Assembly (NCBI GenBank): GCA_021818105.1 | Contig: JAKAFB010000035.1 | Location: forward strand, 1 to 32,891 | Direction of reading: 5' to 3' | DNA from: Acidobacteriota bacterium | Lineage (GTDB): Bacteria; Acidobacteriota; Terriglobia; Terriglobales; Acidobacteriaceae | DNA length: 32,891 nt | The notes under the pieces: generated by a model | The model's input: the letters and a program-made list of their open reading frames with translations, nothing else | Database searches by the model: none | Told to the model about the DNA's origin: nothing | Part shown: positions 18,701 through 25,277 of the stretch, in pieces | Layout: the number at the start of each line of letters is the position of its first letter | Numbering within the stretch: the first letter of the stretch is position 1 | Made by a program: the position numbers and the translations under genes

Positions 18701-19505
18701 CATCAATGCTCGATATCTGCCCAAACTCATAAAGTGTACCGTGCAGGTTGTTGGTGCCGCTCTTTGTCACCTGGTTGATGACACCGCCGATGGTGTGACC
18801 AAAGCTCGCGTCCGTGTCAAAAGGGCGAACCGAGACTTCTGCCACCGAGTCCTGCGTCGGCGCATAGGCCAGCGCGCCAAGCAGCGTTAGGTCCGGCGAA
18901 CCATCCATCAGCACTTCACTCACCTGGTTCGGCGTCCCACCAATCGACCAGGAATTGCCCGCGTTATTGTCAAACGGATGCACCTGCTGCGGAGCCGCCG
19001 TGGTCACAACGCCGGCCGCCAGTTCCGTCAGCGTGGTCGGGGTGCGCCCGTTCAGTGGCAAATCCGCTACCGACTCCGTGGTAATCACCTGGCCCACCGA
19101 TGCATTTGCGGTGTCCAATTGCGGCGCTGCTGCTGACACCACCACGGACTGGCTCACCGTGCCTACCTGTAGCTTCAGGTTGATGATGGGATGCTCCTGT
19201 GCGTGCAGCGTGATGCCTGTGCGTTCGAGCTTGTCAAAGCCGTTCGCCTCCACCGTAATGGAGTAGTCGCCAGGCAGGAGAAAAGGGACCACGTATTCCC
19301 CGGCATTGGTCGTCATGGTGCGGTTCACGGCGCCCGTACGCGTCTCCTGCACAGTCACCTGCGCTCCCGGCACCACCGCGCCGCTTGAGTCCGTGACAGT
19401 ACCGGAAATCGTTCCGCGGAATTCCTGCGCCCCCGCCCACGGCGCCGTCAGCAGCAGCCCGCAGGCAAGCATGAAGAGAAGGCCTGCGAGCCTGCCCCAC
19501 CGCAT
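15774..19505 (-). CDS. TonB-dependent receptor with carboxypeptidase-regulatory-like domain (Oar/SusC-like)
   Basis: With the start at 19505 the product has 1,243 residues. It has a signal peptide (1-26, cleavage near GAGAQ), a CarboxypepD_reg-like beta-sandwich (about 29-115: GTISGTVTDSSGAVVPGAQV), a plug domain and a long beta-barrel ending in an aromatic residue (GGRLVF). It should sit in the outer membrane. This receptor type is strongly expanded in Acidobacteriota and is often linked to polysaccharide loci. Here, flanked by pectinases and regulated-looking operators, import of pectin oligomers is likely. An in-frame ATG at 19619 has a good AGGA site but would put 38 odd residues before the signal peptide. 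A TGGTCCTACCA palindrome also falls in that stretch, so the later start is preferred. No SusD partner is seen. Confidence 0.88.
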   Translation of the reverse strand: MRWGRLAGLLFMLACGLLLTAPWAGAQEFRGTISGTVTDSSGAVVPGAQVTVQETRTGAVNRTMTTNAGEYVVPFLLPGDYSITVEANGFDKLERTGITLHAQEHPIINLKLQVGTVSQSVVVSAAAPQLDTANASVGQVITTESVADLPLNGRTPTTLTELAAGVVTTAAPQQVHPFDNNAGNSWSIGGTPNQVSEVLMDGSPDLTLLGALAYAPTQDSVAEVSVRPFDTDASFGHTIGGVINQVTKSGTNNLHGTLYEFGQISSIDANTYFNNRSGKPTPVFHFNQYGLTVGGPVMIPKVVNGKNKLFFFFAWESLKDSTPATTTTTVPTTSSIGGSPGTGGEVAGDFYQTLLAGCPAGISGYTSSGAAMCNPSGKNTSPYLDPNQLYNPYTATLSGSSIVRQPIVNNQLTSVGALDSVAQAVMKLFPAPNNTAGASSDGQDNYISNAPSVDNYDNEFGRMDYNLSSLDHVFFDMRHNYRSQTKNNYFGNGATGTILTRENFGATLDNVYTLNSTTIFDTRLNWTYFNEVHGTPATKYSPTAIGLPGYMNNASELLQLPFMNFATGSSCGNHSSYQCLGDTGSAMDPTTSYQLFTDMVKVIGRHSLKVGFDGRQYRMSIQNFGNSSGSFTFNSNFVTAGTGAAPQTFGSDLASFLLGLPSSGQFDLNARADYHQYYIGTFVQDDWHVTDKLTLNMGMRFDIDTPFREKLGRTVNGFNPTATINYAQTPNFSPTSVTQNGTTYTINSINTAGGLTYPSGPNGAVYATNNGFLSPRFGFSYSPDTKTVFRGGFGVFVQPETLASLASTGKYSSNALSNQEGFSASTLYLATTNNYLTAANSLSNPFPQGFEQPVGSADGASTFLGQAIAFLAPVQHDPYSERWDIGFQRSLTNSMMLEMLYVGNHSLHLPVQTQNLNATQYQYLSLTPYRNQNMAKAYGEAVTNPFYQTLGASNTTGLNKSKTVGFGSLLGAYPQFANSSVAIENQTIGQSSFNSFIIHMEQRATHGLTLTANYSFSKMIEADTYLNDVDTQLERRISPFDHTHHFTVGSTYVLPFGRGKMFSLGNSRLWDAIAGGFVLNGIYQFQTGAPIDFTNDIPLQSGATLRQIKNQTRNTAEPGSGTPALSTNVLVTGNSTSCPTTGACDGSTFINGQYAYHYRTLPQTLSWVRQDGYNNLDASLLKNINFTERAHFQLRFETFNLLNHPIFNAPNVSNATASNFGYITSTTSGALPRQVQIGGRLVF

Positions 19506-19577
19506 TCTGTGTGAGATTCCAGGCGCCACAGCCTCGGAGTCAGCATATCGGACCCTGTACCGCCCCGACACAATTAG

Positions 19578-19596
19578 TGGTCCTACCAGTATTCTA
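19578..19596 (-). promoter_or_regulatory. possible receptor promoter -10 with overlapping operator
   Basis: On the minus strand a TAGAAT -10-like hexamer (19591-19596) is followed at once by the perfect TGGTNNNACCA palindrome at 19578-19588, covering the expected start site. No good -35 was found. A consensus TTGACA at 19702-19707 with a weak GAGAAT -10 (19678-19683) could instead drive a longer transcript. Confidence 0.4.
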
Positions 19597-19798
19597 TCTG
19601 CACTTGTGAATTTGCACATTTCACGGCATCCTTTGATTTTTGTATTGCTGGCTTGGGAGATTTGACGTGCGAGCAGAATTCTCTACTTTCCCCGCAAACA
19701 TTGTCAATATCCCGTTTTTGCGGCATCAATGCGTCTGTCATCGGCCAAGCGATGCACTTCCCCCGTCATACTGCCACTGTATGCATCCATTCACCTAT

Positions 19799-19809
19799 TG
19801 GTCTGACCA
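19799..19809. promoter_or_regulatory. FadR-type operator upstream of the TonB receptor
   Basis: TGGTCTGACCA is palindromic apart from its central base and matches the sites at uxaC and kdgK. It lies about 290 bases before the receptor start and about 95 bases before the TTGACA -35 on the minus strand. The convergence of motif and gene content argues for the same regulator. Confidence 0.65.
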
Positions 19810-19885
19810 TAATGAGATCATCGCTCCTGCAGCGGTAGATCCAACGCTGCCTGCAAGGCAGCGCGATGCGCTTGCGAAATGCCGG

Positions 19886-20707
19886 CTAAAGGCTCTGCAT
19901 CGCCTTGAGCTTGCGCTTGATTTCAAAGGCCAGCGTCCGTGGATCCGTGAAGAACAGACTGCGCGCACGCGTGGGCAACTCCCGCAGCAGATCTTCAAAC
20001 GGCGTCGGCAGGCACGCCGGAAACGCGGCAAAGCCTGCTGCATCCGCCATCCGGCAGCTCACGCGTATCAGGTCCGTCATGCTCCACGGATTCTCCTGCG
20101 GACGAGAGACATGATGTCCAGCTACGACGGGCACAAACTCCGCAGGCAGCTCCCAGTCCCTTACCAGTTGCCCACCAAGCTCGCAGTGGTCCCAGCCAAA
20201 GGCCTCCCGTTCGTGCTCCAGAATGCCGTGCGGAGATCCCGCATACGTCTCCAGAAACTCCACATACTCCTCATGCCGCGGAACCGCCAGCGCAACCCGA
20301 CCGATATCATGCAGCACGCCGCAGGTGAATGCGATACCGGGATCCAGGGAGCACGTTGCAGCCAGTTGCTCGGCAATAGCTGCACAGGCCAGGCTGTGCC
20401 GCCACATCTTTCGCATGGAGGGTCGCCTGAGCGCGTCCACCATGGCGTGACGTACTCCCACGGCCACGCACAGCCCTTGCAGTTGAGTCGCACCGCAGAT
20501 TGCAAGGGCCTGGTGAATGTTGCAAATGGGTAAGCGCGGTGCGTAAGCCGGTGAGTTCACAATTGCAAGCACATCGTTGGCAATCACTACATCCGAGGCG
20601 ATCAGCACGCTCAACTCGGCCAGTTGCAGATGCTCATCAAATGCTCGCTGCAGCGTACGCAGCACAATCCGTGAGAGCAGCGGCAAACGAAGCACTGTCC
20701 CAGACAT
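19886..20707 (-). CDS. HDOD/HD-domain signalling protein
   Basis: The 273-residue product is a single HDOD-type helical domain. HDOD proteins are relatives of HD phosphohydrolases that act in bacterial signalling and usually lack catalytic residues. Here several are present: a His in MWRHSL, the HD pair in GVLHDIGR, an EH in ILEHEREAFGWDH, and HH in VAGHH. Catalytic activity is therefore possible. No membrane segment or receiver domain is visible. The ATG at 20707 is preferred over a GTG at 20743 because the family fold begins there. It sits between the receptor operator and a DUF2339-like gene on the same strand; no functional link is evident. HD-GYP-like hydrolase is the alternative. Confidence 0.75.
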   Translation of the reverse strand: MSGTVLRLPLLSRIVLRTLQRAFDEHLQLAELSVLIASDVVIANDVLAIVNSPAYAPRLPICNIHQALAICGATQLQGLCVAVGVRHAMVDALRRPSMRKMWRHSLACAAIAEQLAATCSLDPGIAFTCGVLHDIGRVALAVPRHEEYVEFLETYAGSPHGILEHEREAFGWDHCELGGQLVRDWELPAEFVPVVAGHHVSRPQENPWSMTDLIRVSCRMADAAGFAAFPACLPTPFEDLLRELPTRARSLFFTDPRTLAFEIKRKLKAMQSL

Positions 20708-20908
20708 GCGACCCAAACTTCCCGGATGGGATGTATACAGCACTCTTCAATTCCCATGGTTGTTGTCTTGCGGCTTTACCGCGACGCTTGCCGCACAGGC
20801 CATTGCGACACGGACGCGAGGCTCTTCAGACAATTCTTCAGCGAGGATGCGATCTCTTCCAGAGCTCAAGGGCTCACGAAAGTAATTTGAAAAACTTATG
20901 ACCATTTA

Positions 20909-22603
20909 CTATGGCTGTTTTGTCCGCTCCAAATCCTTCCTTCCCATGCGGGCAAGCCGGGGAACTGCGATGAGAGTAACGGCAAACAGGAAGATGGAAA
21001 CAGCGATGAATTCCATGCGGCCTTCGCGCAGATCCTCGAAGACTAATTTCACGGCAGTGAAGATCAGGGCGGCATACGCGATGCGTGTCATTTCCAGGCG
21101 GCCCCATAGCGCGCCGCCGAAGGCCATAGCCGCCGCCAGCGAACACACGGTCAGTGTGCGGAGGAATGCAAGATGAAACGGCTCAGGCGTCACGATGAAC
21201 GCGATGACCCTCACCAATCCCACGACTACAAGCGAGGCCATTCCGCAGGTGGCAAGCAGCGCCGTGACCAGATGAAGAAGCTGCTGCGGCCAGCGCTCGC
21301 CGATGCGTTCACGCGCCACGGCATAGGACACCACGGCGCATGCCGTGACGATGAAAAGGCTCCACGTCGGTCGCCCGGGAAGCGATCCGCCGAGCGCGTC
21401 GAGGACATAGGCCGGCAGTCCCGCTGCAACCGCGGAGGCAATAAGGTATACAAGGCCTTGCAGATCGAGTGCGACGCTCGTGAGCCTGGCACCAAATGCT
21501 ACGGCAACCAGAGCTGCAATGGCGAGCAGAATGGCCGCCCACTCCCGCGGGAGCATCAGGAACATGGCGCTCAGCAGCAGTGCCGCGCTCCACGAGGCAA
21601 AGACGCGGAAGTTGCGCCGCTCCTCCACACGCCAGAAGCGCGCAAAAGCAGCCGCATATGCTGCGGCCGCCAGCACAAGGCAGGCAACGCCCAGCACGGC
21701 GCTGCCTTGTGGTGCAAAGTAGAGTACGCTTGCCGCGGCCAGCAGGAACGCCAAGATTGCCTGCAGCGTTTCAAAAACGGTAATCCTGTGCAACAGTACT
21801 ACGGAGCGTATGACGACGCCAGAGCCGTGGATGGCAAATAACGCACTGGCCGGGGTCAGCAGCGCCAGGTTACTCAGCGCAGGGTAGTCATCGTGCGCGC
21901 TCTGCGGCCCGTTGTAAATGAAGATGAGCGCCCACACGGCAATATCTGCCGCCGCGGCCATCAGCGGCCGTACACCCGGCGCACGGGCATGCAACTCACA
22001 GTACTCGCACACCAGCACCAGCAGGAGCAGCACGGTAATAAATGGCATGAACGCGCGTGTGGCAAAGCACAGGGCAAGCGCCGTGCACGCGCCTGCGCAG
22101 TATGCCACCCACAGAATCTGTGTAAGGTTACGCTTCCAGGCCAGTGCGGTGGCCGCGAGCACAAAGCCGGCCAGCACAGTGGCCGTGGCAGACGACGACA
22201 GCACATTAAAGCGTAGCGTTAGCTCCCACAGCATGGGTGCGAGAATGAGCGCAGATGTGCCGGCATAAACCGCTCCAGCAAAGCGTGCCGTCCGCGTGGC
22301 TCCCACCAGCCATGCGAGGGCGTAGGCAAGGGCAAGACCCGCAATTGGCAGCTTGGGCAGCGACGTGGAATCCATGGGCGCGCGCAGCAGATACGCCCCG
22401 GCAATCCCGAGCATGGCACGACCGAGCACGGGAAAAACGCCTGTCGCGCGCTCCATCGCAGACTCATGCTCCACCGCATGCCGGCCGGCAGCGGCGGCAG
22501 CCTGCTCCATCGTCACTTCAGGATGCTCCAGCGCGTGGACACGCCTCTCCAGGTCTTCCACGCGGTGCGCGAGTTGGTCCAGAGCCTCGGGAAGATCGTT
22601 CAT
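20909..22603 (-). CDS. DUF2339-like polytopic membrane protein
   Basis: The product has about 564 residues. A short N-terminal coiled coil (LAHRVEDLERRVHALE) is followed by many hydrophobic helices up to the C-terminus. This layout resembles the DUF2339 family of predicted membrane proteins, whose function is unknown. A GTG three codons upstream (22612) is an alternative start; neither has a clear ribosome site. The gene follows the NrfD subunit gene after 49 bases on the same strand, so it may be co-transcribed with the redox module. Its C-terminus is basic (RMGRKDLERTKQP). The family call is tentative; membrane topology is clear. Confidence 0.65.
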   Translation of the reverse strand: MNDLPEALDQLAHRVEDLERRVHALEHPEVTMEQAAAAAGRHAVEHESAMERATGVFPVLGRAMLGIAGAYLLRAPMDSTSLPKLPIAGLALAYALAWLVGATRTARFAGAVYAGTSALILAPMLWELTLRFNVLSSSATATVLAGFVLAATALAWKRNLTQILWVAYCAGACTALALCFATRAFMPFITVLLLLVLVCEYCELHARAPGVRPLMAAAADIAVWALIFIYNGPQSAHDDYPALSNLALLTPASALFAIHGSGVVIRSVVLLHRITVFETLQAILAFLLAAASVLYFAPQGSAVLGVACLVLAAAAYAAAFARFWRVEERRNFRVFASWSAALLLSAMFLMLPREWAAILLAIAALVAVAFGARLTSVALDLQGLVYLIASAVAAGLPAYVLDALGGSLPGRPTWSLFIVTACAVVSYAVARERIGERWPQQLLHLVTALLATCGMASLVVVGLVRVIAFIVTPEPFHLAFLRTLTVCSLAAAMAFGGALWGRLEMTRIAYAALIFTAVKLVFEDLREGRMEFIAVSIFLFAVTLIAVPRLARMGRKDLERTKQP

Positions 22604-22652
22604 GGTCTTCACCCGATACGCGGCCCGGGTAAGCCGAGCCGCCTTCTATCGC

Positions 22653-23831
22653 TCAGTCTGCCGCCACGCCTTCGGCCGAGTGCCCATCCGTCCAAGGCGG
22701 CAGCAGCTTAACCAGCACCCAAAGGATGGCCAGTGGGAGCAGCGTAAGTCCCACAGCAACGAGCAGGCCTTCCTTCGTAACCAGGCTCATTTTGTAGGTT
22801 GTGTATCCGAGAAAGCTCTTCGAGAAGAGCTGGCCACCGATCACCACGTTCCAGCGCATGGCGAAGATACCAATCAATGTCAGCGCGCCTGCCACGGCAT
22901 ACATGCGCTTGCGCGCGATCTCTGGCAACTTGACAAGTTGGGTAATGGCCAGCAGCAAGAGTGGCACGAGCGTACCAAAGATAATCTGCACTACAATCTG
23001 CGAAAAATAGAGCTTGGTGTGAACCATGAAGTCCAGCGTGCGGAAGGACTCGTCAGCCTCATAAATGCGGTGAATCAGGTCCAGCATCTCCAGGCTGAAG
23101 TCGATGATGAAGGTGTAGAACAGGTACATCGCAATCGTATCCACACACTTCATATCGATGGTCTTGCCGCGCAGTTTCGTCACAGCCATATAGAGCACCA
23201 TGACGCAGGCAATGCCAGAGACCATCGCCGAGAAGATAAAGACCACCGGCATGAGCGGCGATGACCACCACGGATTGGCCTTGATGGATCCGAAGATGAA
23301 GCCTACATAGCCGTGGAGGAGAAATGCCGAAGGAATGCCCACCAGCGTGACAATCCAGCTCACCTTCTCATCGATGTGCAGGGCGCGCTCGCTGATGTTA
23401 TTCGAACCCAGCGTCATGATCTTGTAGATCACGCGCACCAGCCCCTTGGACTTTTGTGACATCAGCACAATTTCGCGGCGGTAATCGAGCCAGATCTCAA
23501 AGGTGAGCACGGCCATCAGATACCACAGGTACACGTAGCCGAACATGGCCATGGCCGACGTGCTGTGCGGCGTGAAATACATCTCCGGCGAGCGCTCCGG
23601 ATGCCCCAGGTGAAACTGCAGGGGCAGAGGCGCCACAATGAGAAATGACAGCGCCGTGAGCAATGCCAGCCGGTAGGTTGGCTTGACCGCCGTGACATTG
23701 AAGACGCGCTCCAGAGAGGCCAGGATGAACGCGCCAGCGACCAGCCCTGTGATATAGGGATAGAGAACGATCAACACACTCCAGTAGAGGTTGATCTCAT
23801 TCGGATACATGTAACCTTCAACACCGCTCAT
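22653..23831 (-). CDS. NrfD/PsrC-family quinone-interacting membrane subunit
   Basis: The 392-residue product is a multi-helix membrane protein of the NrfD/PsrC family. These proteins anchor redox complexes and exchange electrons with the quinone pool. Visible features are the INLYWSVLIVLYPYITGLVAGAF first helix, the PLQFHLGHPERSPEMYFTPHSTSAM segment typical of the family near the quinone site, and further hydrophobic helices. It follows the ferredoxin subunit gene by 15 bases and is preceded by AAGGAG. The operon order cytochrome - FeS - NrfD resembles Tmc- and Qrc-type complexes. No molybdopterin or other catalytic subunit accompanies it in this window. Confidence 0.88.
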   Translation of the reverse strand: MSGVEGYMYPNEINLYWSVLIVLYPYITGLVAGAFILASLERVFNVTAVKPTYRLALLTALSFLIVAPLPLQFHLGHPERSPEMYFTPHSTSAMAMFGYVYLWYLMAVLTFEIWLDYRREIVLMSQKSKGLVRVIYKIMTLGSNNISERALHIDEKVSWIVTLVGIPSAFLLHGYVGFIFGSIKANPWWSSPLMPVVFIFSAMVSGIACVMVLYMAVTKLRGKTIDMKCVDTIAMYLFYTFIIDFSLEMLDLIHRIYEADESFRTLDFMVHTKLYFSQIVVQIIFGTLVPLLLLAITQLVKLPEIARKRMYAVAGALTLIGIFAMRWNVVIGGQLFSKSFLGYTTYKMSLVTKEGLLVAVGLTLLPLAILWVLVKLLPPWTDGHSAEGVAAD

Positions 23832-23846
23832 ATTTCCCCCGTCTCC

Positions 23847-24581
23847 TTATCGCACCGATCCATCCAGCCCGTTGTAGTAGACCTTTGCGCCCGTGGCCAT
23901 TTGCGGCTTGAGAATCTGCACGGCGTGGGTCCGCAGGAATTCGTGGATGGGATCATTGGGGTTCTTCAGATCGACTAGTTGGCGTGCGCCTGTGGGGCAG
24001 GCCTCGCAACACGCGGTTGTAAGGCCCTTCGTGATGCGGTGGTAGCACAGCGTACATTTGTCGGCGACTTCCTTCTGCGGATGGATGTAACGGCATCCAT
24101 ACGGGCAGGCCTGCACGCAATACGCACAACCCAGGCAGTATTTCTGGTCCACGAGGACCACGCCATCCGGCGTCACAAATGTTGCGCCCACAGGGCACAC
24201 CTGCGTGCAGGGCGAATCCGCGCAGTGATTGCAGAGCTTGGGAACGAAGAAGTACTTGCCTTCGTCCTCCTTCTCCACCGGCGGAAATCCTTCCTTGCCG
24301 CCATCCGGTGAGATCACTGTGGGATTGGTCATGTCCTCGTCTTCCACGTGATAGCGCTCCACCCACGTACGGAAGAAGCCATCAGGGACGTCGTTCTCCT
24401 CCTTGCAAGCGCGCACGCAGTTGCCGCAGCCGATGCACTTGGGGATATCGATGAGCATGCTCCACCAGTGCTCGGACATAGTGTAGTTGGGTGCGGCCTC
24501 CGGAGTGCCGGCCATCACATGTTCCCATGCAATGGCCGCCGCGGGCAGCAGAACCAGCATCTGGCGTCGAGTGATTTTCAT
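23847..24581 (-). CDS. four-cluster ferredoxin subunit (DmsB/NrfC/HybA type), Tat-exported
   Basis: The 244-residue product starts with a twin-arginine signal (TRRQMLVLLPAAAIAW). Sixteen cysteines in four ferredoxin-like groups follow: C49-52-55-59, C117-120-125-129, C149-152-155-159 and C176-179-(191/192)-195. This is the usual pattern for four [4Fe-4S] clusters in the DmsB/NrfC family. It should wire the tetraheme cytochrome to the NrfD membrane subunit on the periplasmic side. Its ATG overlaps the cytochrome stop by four bases (ATGA), so the two are translationally coupled. The direction of electron flow cannot be told from sequence. Confidence 0.92.
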   Translation of the reverse strand: MKITRRQMLVLLPAAAIAWEHVMAGTPEAAPNYTMSEHWWSMLIDIPKCIGCGNCVRACKEENDVPDGFFRTWVERYHVEDEDMTNPTVISPDGGKEGFPPVEKEDEGKYFFVPKLCNHCADSPCTQVCPVGATFVTPDGVVLVDQKYCLGCAYCVQACPYGCRYIHPQKEVADKCTLCYHRITKGLTTACCEACPTGARQLVDLKNPNDPIHEFLRTHAVQILKPQMATGAKVYYNGLDGSVR

Positions 24582-25054
24582 TTCGCACCTCCGGACGTCA
24601 TAGCCGGACTGTGCGGCTGGTGACAGGTTTCACAGGGCAGCCCGGTGGAGTGCTCCGCGGCATGCACCTGGGGAAAGTTTTTGGGGCGCGCGGCGCTGTA
24701 CTCGTGGCAGCGCACGCACAGCGTCGCCGTGTCCGGCTTGGTTGGCGTCAAGCTTGCGGGGTCTTCAGCATGCTTCTGCAGCGCGCCGTGACACGCCTCG
24801 CAGTTCACATGGGCGTGCTTGCCGTCCTTCTTCACGTTGGCAACGTCCACGTGGCATGTTTCGCAGGCTTCGTGTCCCGCAAAGTGAAGCGGGTGTGCAG
24901 CGATCTCGTCGATCGATGCCGCCCGGTAATGCCCATACTTGCCGAAGCTCTTGGGGACAACGAAACCTCGTATCACCCAAAAGGCGATAAACAAGAAAAC
25001 GAATATCGCTAAAAATCGAAAGAGATGTCCTGCATCCTTGAAGACGCCCATCAT
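24578..25054 (-). CDS. membrane-anchored tetraheme cytochrome c
   Basis: The 158-residue product has one N-terminal membrane anchor (about residues 11-33) and four CxxCH heme c sites: C64-H68, C85-H89, C113-H117 and C141-H145. The spacing and added histidines (HxxH near 54-61, 80-82, 131-135) fit a low-potential multiheme fold with bis-His ligation. It is the first gene of a four-gene operon that continues with ferredoxin, NrfD and a DUF2339-like protein. Two adjacent ATGs (25054 and 25051) follow a GGGGG ribosome-site candidate. An FNR-type box lies 55 bases upstream. The electron partner is unknown. Confidence 0.88.
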   Translation of the reverse strand: MMGVFKDAGHLFRFLAIFVFLFIAFWVIRGFVVPKSFGKYGHYRAASIDEIAAHPLHFAGHEACETCHVDVANVKKDGKHAHVNCEACHGALQKHAEDPASLTPTKPDTATLCVRCHEYSAARPKNFPQVHAAEHSTGLPCETCHQPHSPAMTSGGAK

Positions 25055-25277
25055 GCCCCCAAAATTCTGTGAAGCGACATCAGGCAGTCAATTGGCGACT
25101 GCCTTGTGTGATCCAGATCATTTGTTCGGGTTCAAGTATTGAAGGCTGCGGCGGGGGTGTATGTGCGATGTGTCACAAGGAAATGTGATGGTGAGCACCA
25201 AGCCAAAGCATAGGGTGCTGTGGCCTGGGATCACATACTGGAAAAGCGGGCGATGTTATTGTTGCGGAGGATATTCC
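25055..25277. other. intergenic region upstream of the cytochrome operon
   Basis: This 223-base gap holds the FNR-type box and the AGGCAGTC/GACTGCCT inverted repeat described above. Nothing further is supported between 25140 and the phosphatase stop at 25278. Confidence 0.5.
25109..25120 (-). promoter_or_regulatory. FNR/DNR-type box upstream of the cytochrome operon
   Basis: On the minus strand the core is TGATCTGGATCA, a perfect TGAT-N4-ATCA dyad, flanked by A and C. It is close to the FNR/DNR consensus TTGAT-N4-ATCAA. Centred 60 bases before the cytochrome ATG, it could activate from about -41. No convincing -10 was found. A second dyad with arms AGGCAGTC/GACTGCCT (25083-25105) lies between the box and the gene. 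Confidence 0.5.
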
